Assembly (NCBI GenBank): GCA_023251135.1
Contig: JAHEZJ010000015.1
Coordinates: 62,115-121,652, forward strand
Direction of reading: 5' to 3'
DNA: 59,538 bases
Origin: Flavobacterium sp.
GTDB lineage: Bacteria; Bacteroidota; Bacteroidia; Flavobacteriales; Flavobacteriaceae
Below the pieces are notes generated by a model. The model had not been told where the DNA came from. It saw only the letters and a program-made list of their open reading frames with translations, and did not search any database. How positions within the stretch are numbered: position 1 is the first letter of the stretch; every line of letters starts with the position of its first letter. Positions 25,611-33,603 of the stretch are shown in pieces. The position numbers and the translations under genes are program-made.

Positions 25611-26474
25611 ATGAAAATTACAAAGGTTTTTGCGATTATAATGTTACTGATTTCCGTTACCAATTTTGCTCAGACCGGAGGCAAAAAACTCGATAAAATA
25701 ATAAAAAGAGATTATCAGATTATAGAAGGTACAATTGCCAAAATGTCCGATAAAACAGTTGAGTATTCTTTACCGGGAGAGACGTTGCAAATTTCACTGG
25801 ATGTGTCTCAGATTGCCAGAATTGATTTCGCCAGCGGGCGTTCACAAACTTTTGATGTGTCTGCAAATACTTCAGTATCCAATACTGGGAATTCTGCTAA
25901 CTCAGGACAGTCTTTTGCTGCAGCCGAAATGAAACCCAATACCATTGCTGTGCTGCCAGTTCCTTATTTGAATTCGGGCACTTTAGAAAGTTCAGAAGAA
26001 ATGGCAAAATTTGCTCAAAATGATCTTTACAATAAACTGTTGGATAAATCATCAAATCTATTTCCGTTAACCGTTCAGGATCTGAGAGTAACAAACAGTT
26101 TGTTGCATAAAGCAGGGATTGATTATAAAAATATTGACGAAACTCCAATCGAAGATCTTCAAAGAATTCTGGGAGTTGATAATATTATAGCAACAAAAGT
26201 TTCGTATACGATAACAGAAGGCTCAATAGCTTCCACTTACAATAGCGGAAGTGCTAAGGTGAGTGACAATAATAAAAAAGTAAAAACGAGCGATGTTTCA
26301 ACGACAAGTGCAAGTACACAAACCTACTATAACTACATGGTTTATTTTGACATGTATAAAAACGGAACGAAAATTTACTCTCAAACTCGTAAGCCATTCC
26401 TAAATGTAAAAGACAGTTGGATGGATTCTGTTTCTTATCTGTTAAAAAGAAGTCCGATTTATGTAAAAAAATAA
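25611..26474 (+). CDS. Secreted protein with possible LpoB/CsgG-like domain
   Basis: This 287-residue protein has a signal peptide (VFAIIMLLISVTNFAQ). A short N-terminal region resembles a small beta module (IIEGTIAKMSDKTVEYSLPG, ISLDVSQIARIDFASGR). The second half runs NTIAVLPVPYLNSGT, EMAKFAQNDLYNKLLDKS, then ILGVDNIIATKVSYTITEG and a C-terminal strand. This order (IAVLPF-like strand, helix, then a 'lg.d.ii...v' strand) is the layout of the LpoB/CsgG/FlgO type of periplasmic domain. A serine/threonine-rich linker lies at about 85-105. It is monocistronic between 180- and 90-base gaps. The family assignment is tentative, from pattern only. Confidence 0.55.
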   Translation: MKITKVFAIIMLLISVTNFAQTGGKKLDKIIKRDYQIIEGTIAKMSDKTVEYSLPGETLQISLDVSQIARIDFASGRSQTFDVSANTSVSNTGNSANSGQSFAAAEMKPNTIAVLPVPYLNSGTLESSEEMAKFAQNDLYNKLLDKSSNLFPLTVQDLRVTNSLLHKAGIDYKNIDETPIEDLQRILGVDNIIATKVSYTITEGSIASTYNSGSAKVSDNNKKVKTSDVSTTSASTQTYYNYMVYFDMYKNGTKIYSQTRKPFLNVKDSWMDSVSYLLKRSPIYVKK

Positions 26475-26518
26475 ATTCTCAGACAGAAGAACCCTTAAAG
26501 AATAAAAAAACAAATTTA

Positions 26519-26549
26519 ACCTTTGTACCTTTGCGGCTCTGTATCTTTG
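26519..26549 (+). repeat. ACCTTTG-type repeat with two TAnnTTTG boxes, upstream of the TRIC gene
   Basis: ACCTTTGTACCTTTG (26519-26533) is followed by TATCTTTG (26542-26549), 17 bases before the start codon. TACCTTTG (26526-26533) and TATCTTTG both match the Bacteroidota -7 consensus, so this repeat may be the promoter. Confidence 0.55.
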
Positions 26550-26566
26550 CAGCTAAAAAGTAAAAA

Positions 26567-27169
26567 ATGTTTCATTTATTAGATCTTATCGGTACTATGG
26601 CTTTTGCCATGTCGGGTGCTTTGACGGCGATGCATAAAAAATTGGACCCGTTTGGCGTTTTTATCATTGCTTTTGTGACAGCTGTAGGTGGCGGAACACT
26701 CCGCGATGTACTGATAGGCAGAACTCCGGTAGGATGGATGCTGGACTTGCAATATGTATATGTAATTATCGTTGGTTTTGCCTTTGCCATTCTCTTCAGA
26801 AAGAAGTTTGACCGATTGCGTACTTCCTTGTTTTTGTTTGATACGATCGGATTGGGTGTTTTCACTTTAATTGGACTCGAAAAAGGAATTATGATTGGTT
26901 TACATCCTGTTATTTGTATTGCTTTAGGTACCATGACAGCTTGTTTTGGAGGTGTGATCCGGGATATTTTGTGTACCGAAATTCCAACGATTTTTAGAAG
27001 AGAGATTTACGCAACCATCTGTATTTTTGGGGGAATAGTATTTTTTATCCTGAAAAAACTGAATTTAGAAGACGATATTTTGTATTTAGTAACCTCTGTT
27101 GTGATGATTATTACACGTTTACTGGCCGTAAAATATAAATGGTATTTGCCCGCATTTGAACACAGGTAA
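26567..27169 (+). CDS. TRIC/UPF0126 family cation channel
   Basis: This 200-residue membrane protein has six or seven hydrophobic segments. It carries the two glycine-rich repeats of UPF0126 (YadS/TRIC) proteins: GTMAFAMSGALTAMHKKLDPFGVF with GGGTLRDVLIGRTPVGW in the first half and GTMTACFGGVIRDILCTEIP in the second. Bacterial TRIC proteins are trimeric potassium-selective channels; some have been linked to other small-molecule transport. The gene is followed by a large hairpin of the GCCGCGAATTC family. Its start lies just after a repeat that carries promoter-like boxes. Confidence 0.88.
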   Translation: MFHLLDLIGTMAFAMSGALTAMHKKLDPFGVFIIAFVTAVGGGTLRDVLIGRTPVGWMLDLQYVYVIIVGFAFAILFRKKFDRLRTSLFLFDTIGLGVFTLIGLEKGIMIGLHPVICIALGTMTACFGGVIRDILCTEIPTIFRREIYATICIFGGIVFFILKKLNLEDDILYLVTSVVMIITRLLAVKYKWYLPAFEHR

Positions 27170-27206
27170 GATTTTTTAAACGATATTAGCGTGCTGAAAA
27201 TTTAAG

Positions 27207-27283
27207 AGCCGCGAATTCACAAACGTAATTTAAATTTTTGTTGTTCAATAAAAATTAAATTTGTGAATTCGCGGCTTATTTTT
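27207..27283 (+). terminator. Long hairpin of the GCCGCGAATTC family, probable terminator of the TRIC gene
   Basis: AGCCGCGAATTCACAAA (27207-27223) pairs perfectly with the sequence at 27260-27276, with more partial pairing inside (TAATTTAAATTTTT with AAAAATTAAAT). A T-rich tail follows to 27287. Related to the repeats at 46025-46073 and 16966-17053. Confidence 0.75.
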
Positions 27284-27341
27284 TTAATAAGTTTGTTCAA
27301 ATAAAACGCAAGAGGAGAACCCTAAAACGACCATCGGAATT

Positions 27342-28319
27342 ATGATGAAATATACCGTAAGGAATTACCATAAAAGCGATTATGAGATTTGGAATGCATT
27401 TGTAGCACAGGCTAAAAATGCAACGTTCCTATTTCATCGTGATTTTATGGAATACCATCAGGATCGGTTTCAAGATTTTTCACTTCTTGTTTTTGAAGAC
27501 AACAAATTAAAAGCTGTTTTACCGGCAAATAAAGTCGGAGATTCGGTTTATTCCCATCAGGGATTGACTTATGGAGGACTGGTATATCAAAAACAAACAA
27601 AAGTAGCATCAGTTATTGAAGTCTTTCAGGCTGTTTTACTTTTTTTAAATGAAATTAAAATTCAGAAATTATATCTTAAAGCATTTCCTTCTATTTATCA
27701 TCTGGAGCCTGCGGAAGAGATTTTATATAGTTTGTTTTTAACGGATGCAAAATTGGTTCGACGAGATACTCTTTCAGTTATTGATTTATCACAAAAAAGT
27801 AACCTTTCAAAAATTAGAAAAAGAGGAATTCAAAAAGCAGTTTCAAAACAATTGGTTATTAAGGAAGAAAACGATTTTGAATTGTTTTGGAATGAAATTC
27901 TGATTCCGAATTTAGATCAGAAACATAATGCAAAACCTGTTCATTCAATAGAAGAAATGAATTACTTAAAAATGCGTTTCCCTAAAAATATTCATCAGTT
28001 TAATGTTTATCTGGAGGATAAAATTGTGGCAGGAACAACTATTTTTGAAACGGAAACGGTTGCGCATGGTCAATACATTTCAAAAAATCAAAATCAGGAA
28101 AATCTAGGTAGTTTGGATTACTTGTTTCATTATTTAATTCACGAAAGATTTAAAAGCAAGCGTTTTTTTGATTTCGGAATTTCAAATGAGAATCAAGGAA
28201 GAAATCTGAATGAAGGGCTGTCATACTGGAAAGAAAGTTTTGGTGCTGGTACCATAGTTCATGATTTTTATGAAGTTGAAACCCTAAATCATAATAAGTT
28301 AAATGGTGTTTTAGTTTAA
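27342..28319 (+). CDS. FemAB/GNAT-like acyltransferase in the surface-polysaccharide locus
   Basis: This 325-residue protein starts KYTVRNYHKSDYEIWNAFVAQAKN. It has a two-lobed GNAT/FemAB layout, with text such as FLFHRDFMEYHQDRF near residue 30, KIRKRGIQKAVSK near residue 165 and a C-terminal GQYISKNQNQENLGSLDYLFHYLI...FFDFGISNENQGRNLNEGLSYWKESFG. Such genes are often next to DegT/FdtB aminotransferase genes in Bacteroidota sugar clusters, as here (16 bases upstream of it). It could N-acylate the 3-amino sugar made by the FdtA/FdtB pair, but this is inferred from context. Two ATGs (27342, 27345) are possible starts. Confidence 0.7.
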   Translation: MMKYTVRNYHKSDYEIWNAFVAQAKNATFLFHRDFMEYHQDRFQDFSLLVFEDNKLKAVLPANKVGDSVYSHQGLTYGGLVYQKQTKVASVIEVFQAVLLFLNEIKIQKLYLKAFPSIYHLEPAEEILYSLFLTDAKLVRRDTLSVIDLSQKSNLSKIRKRGIQKAVSKQLVIKEENDFELFWNEILIPNLDQKHNAKPVHSIEEMNYLKMRFPKNIHQFNVYLEDKIVAGTTIFETETVAHGQYISKNQNQENLGSLDYLFHYLIHERFKSKRFFDFGISNENQGRNLNEGLSYWKESFGAGTIVHDFYEVETLNHNKLNGVLV

Positions 28320-28335
28320 CTGAAAAAAAAGAATA

Positions 28336-29478
28336 ATGATATCATTTCTGGATCTTAAAAAAATAAATGAGCCATATGAAACGGCCTTTCAGGAAAAACT
28401 GAAAGAGGTTTTAGAGAATGGCTGGTACATATTAGGAAAAGAAGTAGCAACATTTGAAAAAGCATTTGCGAAATATTGTGGGGCCGATTATTGTATTGGA
28501 GTAGGGAATGGTTTTGATGCGTTGGTTTTAATCTTTAAAGGATATATAACACTGGGGAAACTTCAGAAAGGAGATGAAGTAATTGTACCTGCAAATACTT
28601 ATGTTGCAAGTATTCTGGCTATTTTACAAGCAGATTTGATTCCGGTTCTGGTGGAACCAAAGTTAGAGACCTACAATTTAAATCCGGATTTGATTGAGGA
28701 GAAAATTACTCCAAAAACAAAAGCCATTTTAGCGGTTCATCTGTACGGGCAACTGGCTGAAATGGATCAAATAAATGAAATTTCAGCTCAATATAATCTA
28801 CTTGTTGTAGAAGACGCAGCGCAATCGCATGGGGCGGTTGCAAATTCCAATAAAGTTAAATTCCAAATTCCAAAACTGACCAATGTCGTTTTAAGGGAGG
28901 TAGAAGGGGCCTCGGGAGCTAAAGCTTTTAGTTTTTATCCCGGGAAAAATCTTGGTGCTTTGGGAGATGGAGGAGCGATCACTACAAATGATAGTGAATT
29001 GGCCAAGGTGCTTTTTTCACTTCGAAATTACGGTTCAGAGAAAAAGTATTATAACGAATACATTGGCGTAAATTCGAGATTAGATGAGCTTCAGGCTTCT
29101 TTTCTAAATCTGAAATTACCCAATTTAGATTCAGACAACAGTAAACGTCGTAAAATTGCAAAGCGCTACCTGTCTGAGATTAAAAATGCTAAAATAGTGC
29201 TTCCTTGTTGGGATTTGTCAAACAATCATGTTTTTCATTTGTTTGTTATTCGGGTTAAAAACAGAGAAGCTTTACAAGAATATTTAATTCAGCATAATAT
29301 TCAAACGGTAATTCATTATCCGGTTCCACCTCATAAACAAAAAGCATTTCCGGACTGGAATCATTTGTCTTTTCCAGTTACAGAGCAAATTCACAATGAA
29401 GTTTTGAGTTTGCCTATCAGCCCTGTTTTGACAGCTGCTGAAGTTGATCTTATTGTTGAAGTTTTAAATGGTTATTAA
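28336..29478 (+). CDS. DegT/DnrJ/EryC1/StrS aminotransferase (FdtB/QdtB-like)
   Basis: This 380-residue PLP enzyme shows NGWYILGKEVATFE, GVGNGFDALVLI, VIVPANTYVASILAI and VVEDAAQSHGA. The PLP lysine is in FSFYPGKNLGALGDGG, and NSRLDELQASFLNLKLP follows. It should transaminate a dTDP-3-keto-6-deoxyhexose to the 3-amino sugar, using the product of an FdtA-like isomerase found at 35653. Between SHGA and AFSFYPG the segment is about 15 residues longer than usual and is partly encoded by an AAATTCC repeat (28841-28875). The insertion lies next to the PLP-lysine loop. The stop overlaps the next start by 11 bases. The sugar stereochemistry cannot be read from sequence. Confidence 0.85.
   Translation: MISFLDLKKINEPYETAFQEKLKEVLENGWYILGKEVATFEKAFAKYCGADYCIGVGNGFDALVLIFKGYITLGKLQKGDEVIVPANTYVASILAILQADLIPVLVEPKLETYNLNPDLIEEKITPKTKAILAVHLYGQLAEMDQINEISAQYNLLVVEDAAQSHGAVANSNKVKFQIPKLTNVVLREVEGASGAKAFSFYPGKNLGALGDGGAITTNDSELAKVLFSLRNYGSEKKYYNEYIGVNSRLDELQASFLNLKLPNLDSDNSKRRKIAKRYLSEIKNAKIVLPCWDLSNNHVFHLFVIRVKNREALQEYLIQHNIQTVIHYPVPPHKQKAFPDWNHLSFPVTEQIHNEVLSLPISPVLTAAEVDLIVEVLNGY
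28841..28875 (+). repeat. AAATTCC repeat inside the FdtB-like gene
   Basis: CAAATTCCAA (28841-28850) and AAATTCCAAATTCCAAAA (28858-28875) match the noncoding repeats at 55908-55936. In this frame they encode NSN..KFQIPK, within an insertion between the conserved EDAAQSHGA and FSFYPGK motifs. Confidence 0.7.
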
Positions 29479-30754
29479 GTTGAATTTTATAAAAAAAATA
29501 ATACAAACGAATCTATTTAAAATTACTTCTTTAAATAGTTTGAGTATCTTATTAAAGATAGGGATAGGATTTATTACTTCAAAATTAATGGCTGTTTTTG
29601 TTGGTCCGACGGGAATGGCTTTGGTTGGAAATCTTAGAAATTTTTCATCATCACTGGAAAGTATCTCTACTTTAGGATTTTCAAACGGAATTGTAAAATA
29701 TGTAGCAGAAAGTAAGAGTGATAAGGACCAGCTGCAGAAAATAGTTTCAACAGTATTTATAAGTTTGTTGGCAGTTAGCCTTGCTTTGAGTTTTATCTTA
29801 TACTTTTTTGCATCATTCTGGAGTATTCAAATTTTTGGAAATAGTTTTAATTACCCTATAGTTTTTAAGGCAACCGCTTTAGTTTTACCATGGTATTCGA
29901 TGTCTATTTTTTTGCTTTCGTTGATTAATGGATTGGGGAAGTTTAAGGCAGTAATTTGGATAAATATATTAGGAAATACAATTGGTTTGTTAGTTTCTAT
30001 CTACATGATTTTAAATTTTAAAACATTAGGAGCTTTACTATCAATAGTCATTTCGCCAGCTTTATTGTTTTTTGCTACATTTTATTTTATTAATAAGGAT
30101 TTTAAGTTTTTTAAAATAATTAGGTTTCGTTACTTAGATCTTTTTGTTTTAAAGAATTTATCGTCTTATTCTCTTATGGCCTTGGTTTCGTCAGTTTTGG
30201 GACCGTTGGTTTATTTAGCAATTCGAAAAAATGTAATTGGCACCGTCGGATTGGAACAAGCTGGTTTTTGGGAAACAATTACGAGAATTTCAAATTATTA
30301 TATGATGTTTGTTACAACGATACTGTCTATTTATTTTTTTCCAAAATTAGCCGCAGCCACAAGTAATCACGAGACAAAAAAAATTTTCTGGAGCTTTTAT
30401 AAAAATATTTTACCTCCTTTTGTAATTGTATTAATTGTAATTTATTGCACTCGTTTTTTTATTATTAAAGTACTTCTTACAGATGAATTTCTACCAGTTT
30501 CGACCTTGTTTTTTTGGCAACTGGCAGGTGATGCTTTAAGAGCAGCTTCATGGATTTTAGGATTTCAATTTTTTGCAAAGAAGATGACTAGAGCCTTTAT
30601 AATTTCAGAAATTGTATCTCTTGTTGTGTTGTATCTTTTTAGTAGTTGGTTAGTTACCATATTTGGAATTCGTGGGGTAGTTATGGCTCAGGCATTAGAT
30701 AATTTTATTTATTTGATAATTTTGGGTGTTTATTTCAGGAAAAGTTTATTTTAA
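29468..30754 (+). CDS. Wzx-type polysaccharide flippase (MATE/MOP superfamily)
   Basis: This 428-residue protein is hydrophobic throughout with about 12 membrane segments. It begins SLNSLSILLKIGIGFITSKLMAVFVGPTGMALVGNL, the characteristic opening of O-antigen/exopolysaccharide flippases that translocate undecaprenyl-linked repeat units to the periplasmic side. The ATG at 29468 lies within the end of the aminotransferase gene (11-base overlap), which supports coupled translation. No polymerase (Wzy) or initiating transferase is seen in the window, so assembly needs genes elsewhere. The AT content here is higher than in flanking housekeeping genes, common for polysaccharide loci. Confidence 0.88.
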   Translation: MVIKLNFIKKIIQTNLFKITSLNSLSILLKIGIGFITSKLMAVFVGPTGMALVGNLRNFSSSLESISTLGFSNGIVKYVAESKSDKDQLQKIVSTVFISLLAVSLALSFILYFFASFWSIQIFGNSFNYPIVFKATALVLPWYSMSIFLLSLINGLGKFKAVIWINILGNTIGLLVSIYMILNFKTLGALLSIVISPALLFFATFYFINKDFKFFKIIRFRYLDLFVLKNLSSYSLMALVSSVLGPLVYLAIRKNVIGTVGLEQAGFWETITRISNYYMMFVTTILSIYFFPKLAAATSNHETKKIFWSFYKNILPPFVIVLIVIYCTRFFIIKVLLTDEFLPVSTLFFWQLAGDALRAASWILGFQFFAKKMTRAFIISEIVSLVVLYLFSSWLVTIFGIRGVVMAQALDNFIYLIILGVYFRKSLF

Positions 30755-30880
30755 TTTTGAAAGTAAGAATTACTATTAATTATTACCACCTTTCTAAACA
30801 ATAGAATGTTTTTAGTTTTTGTTAATTGATAAATTTCTGTATAAAGTAAATATTATTTTATTTGCATGATTTTTCTTCTT

Positions 30881-30888
30881 TATATTTG
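30881..30888 (+). promoter_or_regulatory. -7 box TATATTTG before the first surface-fibre gene
   Basis: TATATTTG lies 31 bases before the ATG at 30920. TTTG at 30861-30864 is a possible -33 element, but the 16-base spacing is short for this class. The region between the flippase gene and this gene is otherwise without features. Confidence 0.5.
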
Positions 30889-30919
30889 AGGGATTAATTT
30901 AACCTTGAAAGAAAATAAA

Positions 30920-31894
30920 ATGAAAAATATTAGAAGAAAAACATACTCAGTACTTTGTTTTTTAATCGTATTGGCAGCCAATGCACAAATTAGTACTGGT
31001 GCAGGAGGGGCTACAAGTGTATTACCGAATAATCCAATATCAAATACTAATGTCGGAATAGGTGTCAGTAATCCGAAAGCTAAGCTTGAAATAGAAGGAT
31101 TTCCCGCAATCAATACTACTTATACTTTTTTAAATTATGGAGATTCTTTTGATAAAAGTAGATTATTGAATATTGGAACTTTAAGAGAAAATTCTACTTC
31201 AACGAATGGCACTAGATTACTTACATTTTATGATATACCTCCGTCCAATATTTCACCGAATGCAATGACTATGTTAGCTATAGAAGATAGATATGATGCT
31301 AATAGACTTAGACACACAGCAACAGCAAATGGCTCAAGTTATTTTACATTAAGTGATAAAACTCAAACAGCTTTTGTAGAAATATATGACGATGGAACAA
31401 ATGTTTTTTATGATTTACCTAAATCGGGTACTTATTTAACGGTAGGAGGGAGAGCCGTATGGCCGGTTGAACATAATTTTTGGGTAAAGACTGGAACATC
31501 AAAGTTTGATCATGATGTTTTTGTTAATACCAATTTAGGAATAGGGACTTCTAATTTTACAGATGGTTCTGCTATCTATAGACTTTCAGTAAAGGGAAAA
31601 ATCAGAGCTGAGGAAATAAAGGTTTATAATACGTGGGCAGATTATGTTTTTAGTCCAAGTTACAAATTAGCGAGCTTAAAAGAAGTTGAAAGTTATATTG
31701 TAAAAAATGGTCATCTAAAAAATGTGCCTTCTGCCAAAGAAATTACAGAAAATGGTCTTGAACTTGGTGAAATGGCAAAAATTCAACAGGAAAAAATTGA
31801 AGAACTTACTCTTTACTTAATCGAACAAAATAAAGAAATAGAAGAACTGAAATCTCAGGTAAGGTTATTACTGGCAACAAAAAACAGTAAATAA
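30920..31894 (+). CDS. Secreted surface protein with tail-fibre-like C-terminal domain
   Basis: This 324-residue protein starts at the ATG at 30920, since the frame before it opens only with TTG. The signal peptide is TYSVLCFLIVLAANAQ. The N-terminal part has short glycine/asparagine-rich strands (GVGNPKAKLEIEGFP-like: VGIGVSNPKAKLEIEG). The C-terminal 100 residues run LSVKGKIRAEEIKVYNTWAD, then YKLASLKEVESYIVKNGHL and a coiled coil (KIQQEKIEELTLYLIEQNKE). This module is typical of fibre-like or cell-surface proteins in Bacteroidota. The same end appears in the gene at 32479, with a 66-base identical stretch. It lies inside a polysaccharide locus. Function unknown; adhesin or surface fibre is inference. 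Confidence 0.75.
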   Translation: MKNIRRKTYSVLCFLIVLAANAQISTGAGGATSVLPNNPISNTNVGIGVSNPKAKLEIEGFPAINTTYTFLNYGDSFDKSRLLNIGTLRENSTSTNGTRLLTFYDIPPSNISPNAMTMLAIEDRYDANRLRHTATANGSSYFTLSDKTQTAFVEIYDDGTNVFYDLPKSGTYLTVGGRAVWPVEHNFWVKTGTSKFDHDVFVNTNLGIGTSNFTDGSAIYRLSVKGKIRAEEIKVYNTWADYVFSPSYKLASLKEVESYIVKNGHLKNVPSAKEITENGLELGEMAKIQQEKIEELTLYLIEQNKEIEELKSQVRLLLATKNSK

Positions 31895-31909
31895 TTTACG
31901 TTTTAAAAC

Positions 31910-32421
31910 TATACTGACCCAAGTGGAGAATATGCTGAGATTAGGTTTTTAGCAGCTGTAGGTATCGGTGCAGCGATCGCTGCCTTAAGTTATACAGTGA
32001 CAGCTTTATTGGCTAATGTGCCTTTTAGCGTGGGAGGGTAGTGAAATCGACTTTTACTGGAGCGGCAAGTACGGCGGTTACCTTTGGTATTGGAACTGCA
32101 GCTGGAGCTTTTTGCTAATTTCTATTCGCAGGCGGCAGCATACGGCACTTTTCAGGGAAGCATGACCGCGATTCAGGAGGTGAATTTTGGGGTGGTTTTA
32201 CTGCGGGGATATTGTGTAGTATTGTGAGTAGTGTGTGGAGAGGAGGAGATATAGTTACTAATAATGGTAATTATACGATGTCTATAACAAAACATGCGGG
32301 TCTCAGAGCTGGAACTGGAGATTTAGGGATGATAGATTTTTGATAAGAAGCTGTGACTGGATTAGTAGTTGCTGGTTTGAATCATTATTTTGAAAGAATA
32401 CAGGTTAAGATTTATTATTGA
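31910..32421 (+). pseudogene. Decayed C-terminal region of an RHS/polymorphic-toxin-type protein
   Basis: No intact frame spans this 510-base stretch, but pieces in changing frames read as one protein. They are YTDPSGEYAEIRFLAAVGIG (31910 on, ends at a TAG at 32039-32041), then KSTFTGAASTAVTFGIGTAA (32041 on), then FANFYSQAAAYGTFQGSMTA and GGEFWGGFTAGILCSIVSS, and finally EAVTGLVVAGLNH after two in-frame stops. The order DPSGE, glycine-rich hydrophobic stretch, GGEFWxGFxAG, GAVTG..NH is that of the region after the RHS core domain in Bacteroidota toxin-like proteins. At least three frame changes and several stops mark it as dead. Base composition is richer in G+C than the flanks. No start region survives. 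Confidence 0.7.
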
Positions 32422-32478
32422 GGAAAAATATTTGAAAGTGTTGTGATTAGTAGTAATAAAAAAAAAGTGTAATAAGTT

Positions 32479-33474
32479 ATGAAAAAAATGATTTTATCAT
32501 CAGTAATTTTGTTAGGAACAATGATATGTTTTGGTCAAACAGGAACAGTTACGTCGGTTGGTGCATTAAGTATTGGAACTTCAGGTACAAATGTGACTTC
32601 TACTGTAATGAATAGTACTACTGCTCCCGTGATAACTTTGAATATTCCCTATGCTAGTTCAACGGCTACAGGGTTAGTTACAACAGGAACTCAAATATTT
32701 GCTGGAAAAAAAACGTTTACGACCAGTATTTTTTCAGATCCAGTTGCAATATTAACAGCGAACACGACATTCTATGGCCTCGCAATAAATGGAAAAACTG
32801 TTGGTGCGGGGAAATTTTTTGAATTATTTAAAGGGTGGGGGACAGTAACAGGATCAAGTTTAAGTGGGATTACAGATGTTGGATTACGAATCTCAAATGA
32901 TATTTCAGGAATGCCTTATCCCTCCTTGCATTTAGGGAGAGATAATAAACAAAATATTTGGCTTTGCTCCATACCTGCAGCATTAACAGATGGTGTCTCT
33001 CAAATTAACAGTAGATTACAAATTGGATACGATCAATGGATTCCTGATACAGCTAATTCCAATACACTTGCAGTCAATGGTACAGGCTACTTCGCATCAG
33101 GTATAGGTATAGGAACTTCAAACTTTACGGATGGAACTGATAGTTACAAACTTTCTGTAAAGGGAAAAATCAGAGCTGAGGAAATAAAGGTTTATAATAC
33201 GTGGGCAGATTATGTTTTTAGTAAAGATTATAAATTGCCAGATTTAAAAGAAGTGGAGAAGTATATAATTGAAAATGGTCATTTAAAAAATGTACCCTCC
33301 GCAAAAGAAATTGTAGAAAATGGTTTGGAACTTGGAGAAATGGCTAAAATTCAACAAGAAAAAATAGAAGAATTGACTCTTTATTTAGTTCAGCAAAACA
33401 AAAAGAATGAGCAATTGAATAAAGATATCCAAGAACTAAAAAGACAAGTTAAAATTTTATTAGAGAAGAAATAA
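32479..33474 (+). CDS. Secreted surface protein with tail-fibre-like C-terminal domain (paralogue)
   Basis: This 331-residue protein has a signal peptide (ILSSVILLGTMICFGQ). The N-terminal 60 residues contain TVTSVGALSIGTSGTNVTST, a style seen in fibre or trimeric surface proteins. The middle is unrelated to the gene at 30920, but the C-terminal 120 residues are nearly the same, including KGKIRAEEIKVYNTWADYVF, GHLKNVPSAKEI and the coiled coil ENGLELGEMAKIQQEKIEEL. The 66 bases at 33157-33222 are identical to 31589-31654, which suggests recent duplication or gene conversion of the end module. A decayed RHS remnant lies between the two genes. Confidence 0.75.
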   Translation: MKKMILSSVILLGTMICFGQTGTVTSVGALSIGTSGTNVTSTVMNSTTAPVITLNIPYASSTATGLVTTGTQIFAGKKTFTTSIFSDPVAILTANTTFYGLAINGKTVGAGKFFELFKGWGTVTGSSLSGITDVGLRISNDISGMPYPSLHLGRDNKQNIWLCSIPAALTDGVSQINSRLQIGYDQWIPDTANSNTLAVNGTGYFASGIGIGTSNFTDGTDSYKLSVKGKIRAEEIKVYNTWADYVFSKDYKLPDLKEVEKYIIENGHLKNVPSAKEIVENGLELGEMAKIQQEKIEELTLYLVQQNKKNEQLNKDIQELKRQVKILLEKK

Positions 33475-33603
33475 GTAGTTACTTTTGGATAGTTTTTTTT
33501 GATTCATAAGTATAAAATTGCCCTTTTTTAATTTTATCTTATATATTTTTACAAGATTTTCGGATAAGTATTTTTTTGATGAGTATTATAGTAGCGTAGC
33601 AAT

